DNA of 64,000 nucleotides from Pyrenophora tritici-repentis. Lineage: Eukaryota > Ascomycota > Dothideomycetes > Pleosporales > Pleosporaceae. Shown piece after piece: positions 8,894-20,906 of the stretch. Within the stretch, counting starts at the first letter, position 1. Every line of letters begins with the position of its first letter. The notes beneath the pieces were generated by a model. It had not been told where the DNA came from and did not search any database. It worked only from the letters and a program-made list of their open reading frames with translations. Where the stretch lies: the NCBI RefSeq assembly GCF_003171515.1, contig NC_089395.1, positions 2,232,001 through 2,296,000 of the forward strand, given 5' to 3'. The position numbers and the translations under genes were made by a program.

Positions 8894-11800
8894 CTATTTA
8901 AACAAACTTCTGAGGTGCTCCATCTTCTGCCTCGTACTCTCCTGCTTACTCTTTCGCTCCTTGGACATTGTCATGTCGGCCAAATCCCTCTTCTTGTTCT
9001 GCAGTTCAAGCATCTTCTCTTCGAAACTGCCCTCCATGATGAACCTCTTGATTGTAACCTCCCTGTCCTGACCGAGCCGATGGACACGATCCACGGCCTG
9101 TGCCTCGGCGGCAGGGTTGAATTGAGGCTCCATCATGAAGACCTTATTCGCGGTGGTGAGGTTGAGACCGAGACCGCCGGCGCCGATGGATACGAGCATG
9201 ACGCGAATCGATGGGTCTTCGCGAAGGGCCTGCATGGATTTGTCGCGGTTTTCGCGCGTCATGCGGCCGTCGAGGCGGACGAGAGTGTGACCAGCATTCT
9301 TGAGCGCTATCTCGATCAGGTCGAGATGCGTCGTCCAGGAAGAGAAGACGATGCTGTAGTGTGGTTAGATAGTGTTAATAAGGCTAAATTAAAGAAGATA
9401 CATACCTCTTGATGGGTCGCTCGTCTGGATGCTGGTCACTCCAATTCCTAAACTCCTCTAGATCATCGAGAAGAGCTTTTGTCTTTGTGTGCGGACCCGT
9501 GTAGCTACCCAGTTTCTTTGCTAGCTTAGGGTCTTTACGAATCTTGTCTTGTTCCTCAAGAAAACTATAGAAATCTGCGCGCTTTAACTCGAGAGCAGTT
9601 GGGCGATTCACGTCATCGCAAATAGGGCATTGTGCCAAGCCATCTGGTTGTAGTGTCTTCTTCCATTCCTCTCGTAGCGTCTTAAGATGACGAGGGCATA
9701 CTAGGTTGTAGCACGTGGTCATGTAGCCGATGGTATCTGGCACATTGCCCTCTTCATCCTCGTCGGCAGAGTCAGGGTCTAACAAAGACTTCTTTCCGTC
9801 GCAGTAGTGGCAGTCATCCGCGGAGGTTGATTGGAGAAGGTTGAGCATCTCGTAAGCTTGGTGGCGTGTGAGCTGCGGTGTCTCTTGCTCATCTTCTTCC
9901 AGCTGCATTGGCTGTTCATACGTCATGCCGTCAGTGGTCTTCAAGGCTTGCTCGCTAAGCAGGTCACGGCCATGAGCGCAGATGAGGCGCAGATTGAGAA
10001 TGGCAGTCAAGATACGAGCATATGACTGTCCACCAATCTTGTCGCCCTGAGTAACTGCAAGCACCTTGCGCTGGGTATCCTTCTCGAACCAGTCATGAAG
10101 CTGTTGCTCGTCCTTAGAGAACTTCAACCTGACGACGTAATCCATCTTCTTCGGGATCTCTTCCTTGATGATCTCCTTGGTACGGCGAATGGTAACAGCG
10201 CCGACGAGTAGCTGTAACTTGTCTACAACCATTGGATCGGCGTTCTTGAAAGGTTGGAGAATATATTGATTGAAGCCTTGGCTGTTATCGAAAGGCGTCA
10301 ATTTGATGAAATTGAACAGTGCACCAAGATCCTCCAGACGGTTCTGAACAGGTGTTCCAGTGACCGCCCAGCGTCGCTGACCCATCATCATACACGCAGC
10401 TCTGGACTGGTTGGTTGCATTACGGATTGTGTGTGCTTCATCCAACACGATGCGGAACCAGTTGATGTACGGAAGTGGCCGCTTCTTATCCATTAGATCC
10501 TTGGCAATAATGTGATAGGTGGTAAGGATAATGTCGTGATTCGCAAGCATTTCGGGCGTCATGCTAAAGCGCTCCGATCCATGATACCGCGTCCACTTCA
10601 ACGTGCTCTTGCCCATCGGAAAGTGCTCCTTAATTTGTTCTTTCCAGTTGGTCATCGTGCTGAGAGGACATACGAGGAGAGTCGCTCGACTATTGATAGT
10701 AGCCTGCAGCATTGCGGGGACTGGTCGAGGCGGGGGCTTCTTTTGGCAAAATTGTTGTGCAGCAGCAATCGAGGCGTTGTCGCATATCAGCGACAGTATG
10801 CTGAGCGTCTTGCCAAGACCCATCTCGTCAGCCAGTATACCACCCAGATTCCGCTGGATCTTCGCCACTTTGCTACCTGTGATGCGATGTACATATGATT
10901 GGCGGCCATTGTTGTCAAAATGAGGCTTCCATAGAGGGTCTTCAACATCGTCTCCAATGGTCTCTTGCTCGTGTTCAACCATGAAGTGAAGCGCCTGCTT
11001 CTGATGGGGATACAGCTCCGTAGTGATGAGTGGTGAGGGCTCTCGCATCGGCACTTCTTTCGATGTGCTTATCACCTTGTCAAAGACATCGTCCATCTCA
11101 GCGCGAATCTCGTCAGCGCTACGAATGACGTAGTTGTGTGTCGGTGCGCCAACGGCGTACTGGCCGGAGGGTTGAAAGTCAGGCTGCCCGACTTGGCTCC
11201 TCTGGAACGACTGCTTGGTCTGGGGATTGTAGTAGTCGTGTCGTGCGAGCTCGAATACGGGGGCCTCGAGGATCAGGTTCCTGCTCTTCAAAAACCTACC
11301 AATGTTGTCGGCGTTCTTGCGAGGACAGTATAGCTGCAGGGTCATGCTGATGAGGGCAGAGATTGGAGTTCCAGGTGGGCCTTCGTTGGGTAGCTTTCGG
11401 CGAGGCTCAGTCCAAGCTATCCACTTTAATCCGCTGGCGTTTGAGCTGTCGACAAGAGGGGCAAGACCTTGGGCCGTCTTCATGTCAACCTTGCCAAACT
11501 CTTTGCTCGCGCCATCAAGCACCATGATAATTTGGTTTCCCTTGTTACCGCCGCCCCTGCGAAAGGAGACCTTGATCCGGCTCTGTCCGCCATGGTTGCC
11601 GGCGAATTTCTTGGGATCCGGAAACGGGACCAGATGCGCCTGGATGTAAGTCTGCTTGAGCTTACCGATGCACACGTCGTCGTTTCCGTTGTCACCAATG
11701 ACTTGAACGTCATCTTCGTCGTCACCTGAAATTGTTAGGTTGTCATCATGTTGATGATGCGGAAACTTACTCATTGTCAGATCGATCGCCGGTCCTTGCT

Positions 11801-12341
11801 GAGGGTGAGGGCTTGAGGACTGTCCGTTTTTGTTCTGAAGGTCAAGCGTACTTCCAACATTGGCACTTGACCGGTTGCTTTTAGAATTGCGTGGATCGTC
11901 TGTCTTCACACGTTTGACGGGTGTTGCGGCGCGCTCTTGGACGTTGTGCAGTCGCTCGACTAGTGATACTTGGTTGGTGATAGTGGGATCAGTGCGCCCG
12001 TGATCGGATTCTCCACCAGAAGAGGCAGGCCGCTTAGCACTGGACGATCTTGGATTAAGTAGTGATCTCGGATCGAATTGCGGGATTTGAGGTGCAGGTG
12101 GTGCCTGGCTGCTGTTGTGGGGTGTTGCATTGTCGCCTGGCACGTGCTCGGTTAGCTCTGGGAGACTGCGTTTGAACGGAACCTCAGGCAACGACTCAAG
12201 GGAAAGAGGTTCGACGAAATTGGATATGGCAACGTCATTCTGGGAGCCTGCAGACCCATGCACGACTAGTTCGTCTGAGTCTGATATTACGTCCGAGGAC
12301 GCGTTATCAGTCATGTCCACGTTCAACTGCGACGGCTGCAT
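8894..12341 (-). CDS. SNF2-family DNA-dependent ATPase with RING-like insert (Rad5/HLTF type)
   Basis: Chromatin or DNA-repair remodeller, nuclear. Three exons: 11771-12341, 9406-11725 and 8894-9353, giving 1,116 residues. Exon 1/2 splice: GTAAGT donor at 11770, 45-bp in-phase intron with CTAAC branch site. Exon 2/3: GTATGT donor, 52-bp intron. Domains in order: a long disordered acidic N-terminus, the helicase ATP-binding lobe (Walker A DEMGLGKT at about residue 490, then DEAH), and a RING-like cluster (CHYC...CPRH...CPIC) between the lobes. The C-terminal lobe follows (KSIVFSSWTTHLDLI, VDRVHRLGQ). The start at 12341 has the context AACAACAAGATG and a pyrimidine-rich leader; an in-frame ATG at 12515 is the alternative. 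The RING-like insert suggests Rad5/HLTF relatives that combine ATPase and ubiquitin-ligase activity; no HIRAN domain was recognised. No specific ortholog is claimed. Confidence 0.9.
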
Positions 12342-13650
12342 CTTGTTGTTTGCACTTGATGAATAATTGCGAGATGCTTGGAGAGTTGCAAGATTTGAAA
12401 GTTGTCGAGAAGAGACAGAAGGGAAAGTGTGGTCAAGAAGTAAGGGAGTTGAAGGTGAGGGAGATATACCTGTCCGCTGTGCCCTCCGCTGGCCAAGAAA
12501 GAGACCGGGATTCATGGTCACCAACTGTGAAGAGCAGGCCAGATTCAATTTCTCTTACTTCCCAACGCTCAGGTGAGAGGCCTTCCAGCTTTACGTGCAG
12601 CACCTCGAACCCGACCCGCGCTGCGCATCTGAAGTCTGGTGCCAAGCCGCCGTATTCGTCGCACCCGCAAAAAGTCGTAGATGATGCGATTCCGGAGCCG
12701 TCTGAAGGTGCAGATTCCTGGCTCTTGCTGCGATTGACTCAAAAGCGCAAGATGTACCGGTCCGCAATGATGGGGCGACAGGTAGTCGCTTAGTACCAGA
12801 ATGAAGGACAGATAAGTAGAGGCAGCGATCGTATTCGGCGGCACAGCTGTGGGGCAGCGTTGGGCATTAAGAGACAATATGCAATCGAGGTGTTGAAAGA
12901 AGGGTCGTCCGTATCGTGCGTCTGGAGTGAATGCGCTGTTGCCTTTCATCATGGCTGTGAGAAGTCACCGTGTGCGGCTGAAAGGGGCTAGCTTGGGTGT
13001 GTTCGGGTTCGTCAGATGACCCTGTTGATTCTGACGGTCCCGCCGCCGGAGACGACGCCGTGGATCCTTTGCCACTCGATGCGATAGCAGACCCCTGCTA
13101 CAAAGGACACTTCCGGATCCGCATTGTTATCTGTGCCATGTTGGTCTTGCATCTAGTTTACATGGTGTTGAGGCGCCGTTCGAGGGCTCTATGGCCATGT
13201 CTCATGGCCGCGCGCCTCTCCACCTTCCGTGCCGTTCATTCGCCGGTCCCCACATATCTGAGATGGACTCGTCAGTGTTTCCCTCATTGCAGCAAACATC
13301 AAACACTCGCATCACGGAAGAAGCACCTATACGGTGAACATTACTGTTGAGTAATGCGTTCTGTGATAAAATCACGCAAAATACGCCGTGCGGGTCTAGT
13401 CTCTTGTCTCAGTCGTGCTGTCCCATCTCGCATCAAGTTTGTTCAATTCAACATGTTCATCAGATGGGAACGCGGTAATGCAAAGGGATGCCATCATCTG
13501 ATAGCGTGGGGGTCGCGCGACGTCAATTGTGCATCGCGGTCGCACCAGTAGATTGCCCGCATTCCACAACTATATGTACAACATCAAGACGCCTTTCATG
13601 CAACCATGACCTCGCCCGATTAAGTCCATTGCCAAAGAAAGTTACTATAT
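12342..13650. other. Intergenic between SNF2 gene and PI4-kinase
   Basis: Holds the 5' leader and promoter of the SNF2 gene and the 3' flank of the PI4-kinase. A 127-codon minus-strand ORF at 12569-12952 has no recognisable features. Confidence 0.5.
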
Positions 13651-15978
13651 TCAACACCATGTGAACACGGGATTCTTCCCTTTGACCATCTCCAAGCGCT
13701 CTACAATGACCTTTTTCCTGTTTCCTTCATTGTCTTCGTTGGCGGCGTATCCCAGATCGCCGTCGTCGTCGAAACCATAGTCATCAATGTCTCCCCTATG
13801 TGTCAGTGACAGCCGTCTGTGTCGTGAATCTCTGACGTTGCGGCGAGGCGTGTCATAGCTCATGCGCGCGTGATGTGCAGGCCGATCATCCGCCTGTGAA
13901 TACATCTTCCGCGAGCCCCAGCCTACATCACTTACGGTTGCTGGAGAAACGGGGGTACGGTCAGCTCGTCGTACATCGAGAAGTGAGGGACCGCGTGTGA
14001 GATTGAAACGGTTCTCGTGTGCAGTCTCTAGAGGAGGTGAGTTCATAAGAAGGTCTTGCTGTGGCTTCTGCGGAGGTGTCGACAAAGCCGTAATGTCCAT
14101 TTCCTCATGCTCCTCGTCCACTCTGGGTTGTCTGCCTGGCTGTTGCTTCCTACGCATTTCTGCCGACGGTGCCCGGAGTGGAACCGCAATTGGTATTTCC
14201 ACAATATCATCCCACACGCATACACGCGCTCTTCTGGTGAGCTCGAGCGGGCCGAGATCAGGCGTCTTCAGCGTCTCCACCACGTTCCAAGCTTGTCCCT
14301 TCATGACGGCGATTTGCTTCGCGTACATGCGTTCCTTGAAGTCTGCATCTTGTGAGAAGCAAGCTCGCAGTGCTGCTTGTGTGTCGCTCCACCATTGTTT
14401 CGAAGTGAGGAGGGGAAGGAAGTGGCGGCGGGTGGCTTCGGAGAAGGGCTGGCCAATGAGGGAGACGGGCAGGAAGAGCCAGCCAAACGGGTAGCTGCGC
14501 CACTAGGACAGTGTTAGCGATGAATGTTGATCAAGGGGGATACCACATACGGCGTCAGGGTGCTTCCATGGCCAGGATAGACTGTTGTCAATGGCACCGA
14601 TAGTGACGGTAGGGGTCGGCCCGCTCGGCATGGGTGTATTTGACCGACTGACGGTGCTCATGGGTTCTCGTCGCCCATATGGATCTACACCTTCCATCGA
14701 TTGTCTTGTGTAGTCACTTGGCTGACTGTCTTCACCCACGTCTCCGTTCAGCTTGGGTGGTTCTGCGACAATGGTGGCCTGCTGCGTCTTCTGGTCAATC
14801 TTGATCATCCAATTGTCCAAGCCTCTATCTGTATTTCGCATGATGTAGTCCAGAATGACCAGCTTCTCCAGCTGCTCCCTGAACGACTGCTGCAAGGCCG
14901 GTGTCCACAGGCCTCTCCGTCGGTCGTTCTGGCCGGACATGCCCTGTTGTTCGTCGTCATCTTCGCCATCTGACTGTGGCCCGCTCGGCCTACAGTCCTC
15001 GGCCCATCTCCGCTTCTTCTTCCGCGCCGCTCTATCCGCACTTGAACCGGTGTTGTGTTGGTCGGGCCATGGGTTTTCCTTGAGGAAGATGTTGGCGTCC
15101 TTGAACCCCTTTAGGAACACCTGAAAGCTGCCCTGCTTCTCTGGAAATGGCTTCCTTTTCCTGTAGTATGCCCTCCTATCCCAGAAGTCGTAGTGGAACG
15201 ATTTGGACGAGAGGCCGACGACGTCGGTGTAGGGGACAAGGTTTGTGCGCAGCTGGCAATCGAGGACGTATGCGGCAGCTTCGGAGATGTAGCTGAGGTT
15301 GGGAATGAGGCAGGCGCGACCGAAGAAGAAGGGGAAGAGGTTTCGATGTATCCACTTGGTCCACTTGGGGTTCCTTGACGCGTATGGCTCTTCGTCCTTG
15401 GGCTTGAATACACCCACCACTTTCCCCTGTGTGTTACGTGCAAAGTAGCTGCCTGAACTGCCCTGGGTGATCAACTTGGGATGCACCTCCATTTCAATGG
15501 CCGTTCGCACGCTCTCGACTATGTCATCGAATTCGAGTTTGGTCATACGATCCGAAGGGACGTCGTAGTCGAGCGTGAGTGACTCTGCCGTGGCCGGGCG
15601 CAGCCAATCCGGCGCGTGGAAGACGGAATGGTGGATCTCGAGCGGATCATCTTCGGACGAGTCTTTTTGCTTTTTGATCTTGAACTTTTGTGCAATCTCG
15701 TCGGCCCATCGCTCAAACCTAGCGTTGATGGCCTTGATGTCGACGCCCGAGTTGGAACGCTGTCGTCGTCCCGAAAGAACTTTTTGATTTGGAGAATTCG
15801 CGCCGGAGCCGTTGACACGCATGCCTGCATTGCGCTGGGGCTGTATTGGCGCATACTGTGAGTTGGAGAGCGAGTTCTGATGATGGTCGCCCTCGACGTC
15901 GCTGCTGGAATCTTCCTCTTCCTCAGCTTGGGCTATTCGAGCATAGCCAGATGTGGGTGGTCTCTTTGCCTTGGACAT
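13651..15978 (-). CDS. LSB6: Phosphatidylinositol 4-kinase type II
   Basis: Makes PI4P from phosphatidylinositol on endomembranes and vacuole or plasma membrane. Two exons: 14551-15978 and 13651-14502, a 48-bp intron with a GTATGT donor and CTAG acceptor, 759 residues. The PI3/4-kinase catalytic fold is recognisable: a G-loop-like SSGSYFARNTQGKVVGVFKP (about residue 180), HRNLFPFFFGRACLIPN, and the catalytic loop LDYIMRNTDRGLDNWMIKID (about residue 390). The C-terminal WRSYPFGWLFLP segment lies in exon 2. The N-terminus is Ser/Glu-rich and disordered. The C-terminal 200 residues are a fungal-specific disordered tail. The match to yeast Lsb6 and animal PI4K2 is by family motif, not by alignment. 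Confidence 0.92.
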
Positions 15979-16265
15979 TATGGCGCCTGCGAAGCGAAAG
16001 AATAGAGGTCGGTCGTCGTCTTCGGTCCCTGGAACGTGTCTGCAATCGTCGTGGAAATGACGCTACAGCTATGTCGTTGGCTGCATGGGTCTCGGCGCTA
16101 GCGCCTAATTCGCTCTAGTGCCCTCCACCGTGGTGCATCATCACATGCAATATGGCGCGTGTCGATTTGTACTGTATAAATTTACTACGTCTTGTGGGGT
16201 ATCATGCTATCCGGCGCACGCTAATATCGATTGGAGAACCTGTGGAGACTCACTCGTCACTCCGT

Positions 16266-17609
16266 CTAGAAGCTGTCGTCGAGGTCCACCTGCCGTCTTA
16301 CCACACTCGGACTGTCCTCGTCCATGCCGCCTGTGCTGTCAGTGATATCTCCGCCAGCCGTCATAAGCAGATCGTCTACTATGCGCTTACTAGCCTCACG
16401 AGCTGGAATCCATTAGCGTGGCTATACATTTGGGAATTGAAGAGCTTACCTGGCGTCTGCAATAGTTTGCTCTGCGGGATATGGAACTGAATAGTCTTGG
16501 GCGGGCTGAAGTCCAAGTCATCTTCATCCTCGTCGCTTTCATCGTCGAATATTGTCCCAGTTCTTTGAATGCTCATGGGCATCTTGCCTTTTGCAGGTGT
16601 CTGCACGCTAACACCAGGTGTACGCGGTGCCTTCATTGGCGAGAAAATATCTGCACGCAATTGTGGTGCTGGGGACGACGGCGGAGAAGAATCTTCAGCC
16701 CATGGTGGGAGGCCGGTGGTTACAGTCTTCGGGGTGGGTGCACCACGCTGTCCAGCGCGAGGTGTGAAAGCACCGGTAGGCTTATACTTTCTGGGACTAA
16801 TGATAGGTGTAGCTTGCACGCGGTAGGTCTTGTCGAGAACGCGATGTAGTAATGGATCTTGGTTGAAATGAGACTTTGTTGCCGTAGACTGCATGAATGG
16901 CGAAGATCCAAAGCCAGTCATATCTGGCAGCGCCTGCGACTTGCCTGGCGTGACGGGAGCCAGCTTGGGTGTCTTGGTGCCGCCCAAATTTGGTCGAAAC
17001 TCTGACGCCAGCATCTCGTACGGAGAAGACATGCCTGCGAATTGAGGTCCCACCTCGTCTTCACTATCCTCATCTTCGAGGTCTTTGCCTTTGTGGGTTG
17101 GTGGAGGCCGTGGTGTACTATGTCCAAGCGATGGTGAGCCAAACCCTACTGTCGACTCATCTTCTTCCTCTTCCTGCACAGATAACGGTCTAGGTGGTGT
17201 TGTCGTTGCGCCAGTCATAGTATCCTCTTCTTCCTCTAATGTCTCATCTTCGTATGTGTGCGACTCTTCAGTTTCATCTTGCACACCCGACTCCTCGTCT
17301 TGGTCGGGCGCTTCGTATCCGGAGAGTGACACGTTTGCGCTTGCCTCGAAGAACTGCTTCCAAAACTTGGATCCTTCCCAAACAGCCTCGGAGTGTTTTC
17401 CATATTGTTCAACTATTGGCAAGATGCCTGTAGTGACGATGCGATGTGCTCGACTAAAGTTCTGGTCGATTTCTACTCTGGTCAGTTCAGTTGGTGGGGC
17501 ATTGGGCAGCTTTGTTACCTTGCAGTGTGAGGGTGATGGACTGCTCAAGCTTCTCTAATTCTTCCGTGAGCGACAGATTGCGCTGCGGCGCCATGCTTTG
17601 GCGAGACAT
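16266..17609 (-). CDS. ASK1: DASH complex subunit ASK1
   Basis: Kinetochore protein of the DASH/Dam1 ring that couples kinetochores to spindle microtubules. Three exons: 17519-17609, 16450-17472 and 16266-16402, with introns of 46 and 47 bp, giving 416 residues. The diagnostic N-terminus is split by intron 1: LSLTEELEKLEQSITLTLQ, then EIDQNFSRAHRIV and KHSEAVWEGSKFWKQFFE. The centre is acidic and disordered with many SP/TP sites, as expected for a CDK target. The end SKRIVDDLLMTAGGDIT is recovered only by splicing intron 2. The start at 17609 (MSRQSMAPQ) was chosen because the frame upstream lacks family-like sequence. It shares a 510-bp divergent promoter region with the SDR gene. Confidence 0.94.
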
Positions 17610-18119
17610 GGTGCAATTGGCCTCGTGAAAGAATACGTGCCTTTGTTGTTGATGCGACGCGCTTTCCACAATTCGGGCTGAAGACTCGCGAAGACTTTCT
17701 TGGCACCCCCGAAGTTCCCCGCACCTTCACCCTACTTTCACCCTTGCCATCAACCATCCCTTCATTCGACCACCCCAATACGTCAATTGGCTATGCGGAA
17801 GTATGCCGCTTAAGTTGATTCATGCATGCCGCATTCGAAGGCACTGTCGTCATACCCGTCGTGAACGGAGCCTTTCGACCCGACCCAGGCCACGCTACGA
17901 GAGGGGTCGACGCATGCGCTACCATCTCCGCAGGCCCGGATAGCCCATTTGAGTTATCCGGTGCTGTGGGGAAGTGAATACGGGGTAAACTACATGAGCG
18001 GACGGTGGTCAAGAAGCTATGCGACTTTTGCTGCCTTTGCGACTGATTCTCTACTTGAATGATAGCTTCGCTCGTAGCTCCATTGTTATCTTAGTCTACG
18101 AATCTAATAATTGTCCAAT
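17610..18119. promoter_or_regulatory. Divergent promoter region between ASK1 and SDR gene
   Basis: 510 bp between two head-to-head genes, with no ORF of note. Both genes must take their promoters from here; no specific site could be named. Confidence 0.5.
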
Positions 18120-19116
18120 ATGCCTCTCTTTATAACTCCAAGAACATTGGTGTGTGCCTTGCCGAAGCTTACCAACATACCACGGATAGTCATACAAGCG
18201 CCTCGATGGACGCGTAACTACGCCTCGACGGCAGAAAAAGACAGAACAGCAATTGTAACCGGTAGTGCACGCGGGATGTGAGAAATATTCATCCTTGGAA
18301 TTATTAACACCCTCACTAAATCTGAGTAGCGGTAAAGCCATTGCTCTTCGACTCGCCAATGACGGCTACCATGTCTGCATCAACGACATTGAAGCCAACA
18401 AATCCAGCGCCGACGAGGTAGTCAAAGAAATCCAAGGTCTCGGCCGAAAAGCTTTCGCATACACAGCCGATGTATCAAAACTGAGCGAAGTACAGGCAAT
18501 GGTGAGGGCGTCAGTATCTGAACTGGGTCCGCTGAACACCATGGTAGCGAATGCGGGTATCGCTCAGGTCAAACCATTACTAGACGTCACAGAAGAGGAC
18601 TTGAAGCGCATGTTCGAAATCAATCGTGCGCTACCCCCTTTCGCGGTCTGAGAACAAGTCACTGACTCTCATCTAGTATACGGCGTCTACCACTGCTACA
18701 CCACCGCCGCAAAGCAAATGATCTCCCAAGGCACCGGTGGCAAACTCATCGGTGCAGCCTCCGTCGCAGCCTTCAAGCCCACCGCCCTCCTCGGTCACTA
18801 CGGTGCGTCGAAATGGGCCGTCCGTGGTCTGACCCACAGCTTCGCTTTGGAACTGGCAGAGCACAAGATCACAGCAAATGCGTACGCACCGGGTATCGTC
18901 GGAACCGCCATGTGGGACCTGATTGATGAAAAAATGGGTGAGAAGATGGGGGCAAAGAAGGGTGAGACGTTTAAGAAATACAAAGATGTTATAGCGCTGG
19001 GGAGGACGAGTGTGCCGGAGGATGTTAGTGATACGGTGAGCTTCCTGTGTAGTGGGGATAGTGATTACATGACGGGACAGACTATTGTTATTGATGGGGG
19101 TATTTGTTTTACTTAG
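18120..19116 (+). CDS. Short-chain dehydrogenase/reductase with mitochondrial-type presequence
   Basis: NAD(P)H-dependent oxidoreductase of the classical SDR family, closest in pattern to diacetyl/acetoin or 2,3-butanediol dehydrogenases. Exons 18120-18277, 18330-18625 and 18677-19116 give 297 residues; introns are 52 and 51 bp. The N-terminus (MPLFITPRTLVCALPKL, then RNYAS) is Arg-rich without acidic residues, resembling a mitochondrial targeting peptide of about 45 residues. The Rossmann glycine motif TGSARGIGKA spans intron 1. NAGIA, the catalytic Ser in ASVAAF and the YGASK catalytic Tyr/Lys follow. The C-terminal end MTGQTIVIDGG is typical. The second donor (GTGCGC) is weak, but the frame demands it. 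Substrate is unknown. Confidence 0.88.
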
Positions 19117-19488
19117 TCAGACTGGGATGTAATGTAGCGAAATCGCAGGATTAGTGGAACTCTAGACAGATTGTTAATAGGTGTGGCTTGTTCAATGTCC
19201 CCAAACGCCCGTCACGAACATAGACGCAGGGAGTCATAGAGTCAGGGGATTTTCCAGCCGTTTACTTCTATGACGTGTAGACATCATGTGCCAAAAACCA
19301 ACACTTCATCTGCACTGTGCCAACCCATCGCTGGCACAACAAACCTCTTATGACACATCTACAGCGTTCGATCAGAACACACTCTAGCGCAGTCGCTCTC
19401 AACGCATAAATATGACCGGCAAGAGCAGTAGCATCTCATTACTACCCAGCTACATACCCACACCAGCACAAGCACAAGCACCGTCAAC
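19117..19488. other. Intergenic, 3' flank and promoter
   Basis: No gene seen. The end (about 19420-19488) looks like the CA-rich leader of the next gene. Confidence 0.45.
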
Positions 19489-20334
19489 ATGGGCACCCGT
19501 CAAGAACATTACACAATGAACTCAAGCTACCCACCACCACCCTCAGTAGAAGAAGACCATGCCGGCTCAGCTGAATCACATCTCCCTCAAGACCTCATCT
19601 ACACAATCATGAACGACTATCCCGAAGCGTACCGCGAATACGAAAACATTATCCACGACTTCAACCACAAAAGCGATGATACGCTTCATAACCTGCAATC
19701 TAATTCCGACGACGACGAAAGCGACCAGGAAGAACCATCAGAGGAATACGAAACGCCTCCAGCTACACCAGAACATCCACCCGTGTCTATCAAGAGGGAG
19801 GTGCATCAATACACTGTACCCCTGACAGCAGGGCAGACACAGCATCGACAGCACCATATGCCCCAACTCCCCGCTATTGTTGTCAACGAGCATGTCCAAC
19901 CAATTGCTGCGGCTCCAACACATCTCGTACAACCAGCGTACGGGCAGCAGATCTACGAACGCAGGTCTATCAACGGGCCCATCTACCCGCGCCAGGCTTA
20001 CCGTGAGCACCGGTCTGAGTGGGATATGTATGATCAACAAGAATACGAACATGGACATGGACATGGACATGGAAGAAGTGGTGGAAGGAGACACGGTGGC
20101 TATAACAGCGTAGCAGACGAAAGACGACAGCGTCGCTGCCAGAGACCAAGAGAATTGTACCCGAATTATGAAGAGGAGTATATGCGAGCACGTGCTGAGA
20201 ACATTAGAGCAGCTTGGGCGTTTGAAGCGCTGTCTCAAGCTTTCAGAATCACGAGGCAGATTGATGGTAAGATGTCTGCATTGAAGGCTTTGTTAGCGCA
20301 GGTTTTGCGCGAGAGGTTTGGAGAGGGGATGTAA
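19489..20334 (+). CDS. Hypothetical acidic protein with His-Gly repeat
   Basis: A 281-residue ORF with an ATG in good context (GTCAACATGGGC). The N-terminal half is acidic and disordered (a run of Asp/Glu around residues 70-90), then Pro/Gln-rich. A short HGHGHGHG tract lies near residue 190, followed by an Arg-rich helical end that might form a coiled coil. No family recognised. It is followed in the same direction by a second small orphan gene. Compositional features alone support it, so moderate confidence. Confidence 0.55.
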   Translation: MGTRQEHYTMNSSYPPPPSVEEDHAGSAESHLPQDLIYTIMNDYPEAYREYENIIHDFNHKSDDTLHNLQSNSDDDESDQEEPSEEYETPPATPEHPPVSIKREVHQYTVPLTAGQTQHRQHHMPQLPAIVVNEHVQPIAAAPTHLVQPAYGQQIYERRSINGPIYPRQAYREHRSEWDMYDQQEYEHGHGHGHGRSGGRRHGGYNSVADERRQRRCQRPRELYPNYEEEYMRARAENIRAAWAFEALSQAFRITRQIDGKMSALKALLAQVLRERFGEGM

Positions 20335-20588
20335 AGAACGGAGGTCGTCGTGTTGTTTTATTAAACGTGTTAACCTCGCTGATCGAGTTGCGTTTGCGCT
20401 CTGTCCCGTTCGTTCGTTAGATCTACCCGTTTGTCTTTCATAGTTGTCAGTCGCTTTGCTGTCTTCCCCTGTTGTCCATCTTCATTAGTAGCCAACTATC
20501 TACCCAATACCACTCTTTACCCCCCACTCTATCCATCGTACACATCTAGCCCACTCATCTCCTCACACTCATACATTACATACCAACA

Positions 20589-20906
20589 ATGCCTCCATAC
20601 CCACGCACCAGGGCAGCGCCCTATAACCTGGATTTTCTTCGTGAATCTCAAACTTACCAACACCGCCATGTACGAAACCAGTCCTCACGCACACCCGCGT
20701 TTCAAAACCCCGACTGGGTGTACATGAGCGACAGCCTTATCGCCGACATACGCGCTTTGGCAAGCGATATGAGAGGGAGAAGGCAGCAGTGGCAGGAGGA
20801 GAGAGAGCAGCGGAAAGGGGGAACGGGGGAGGTAGATGTGTTGCGAGATTTTGTCGTCAGCATGGAAGCTGGTGTTGTAAACGGCAATTGGGATATGGGG
20901 ATGTGA
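20589..20906 (+). CDS. Small hypothetical protein, 105 residues
   Basis: The ATG at 20589 follows a pyrimidine/CA-rich leader typical of fungal mRNAs (TACCAACAATGCC). The protein has a Tyr/Arg-rich N-terminus and a charged helical middle (residues about 50-80, rich in Arg, Glu and Gln). No signal peptide and no family recognised. It lies 250 bp after the 281-residue orphan gene in the same orientation; the two share a basic, helical C-terminal character but no clear homology. Confidence 0.45.
   Translation: MPPYPRTRAAPYNLDFLRESQTYQHRHVRNQSSRTPAFQNPDWVYMSDSLIADIRALASDMRGRRQQWQEEREQRKGGTGEVDVLRDFVVSMEAGVVNGNWDMGM

Noticed and set aside
12342..12515. N-terminal extension of the SNF2 protein from the ATG at 12515
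   Set aside because: The added segment is pyrimidine-rich leader-like DNA; the ATG at 12341 has a better context and acidic family-like sequence.
12569..12952. 127-codon ATG ORF on the minus strand
   Set aside because: No domain or composition signal; it overlaps the promoter and leader side of the SNF2 gene.
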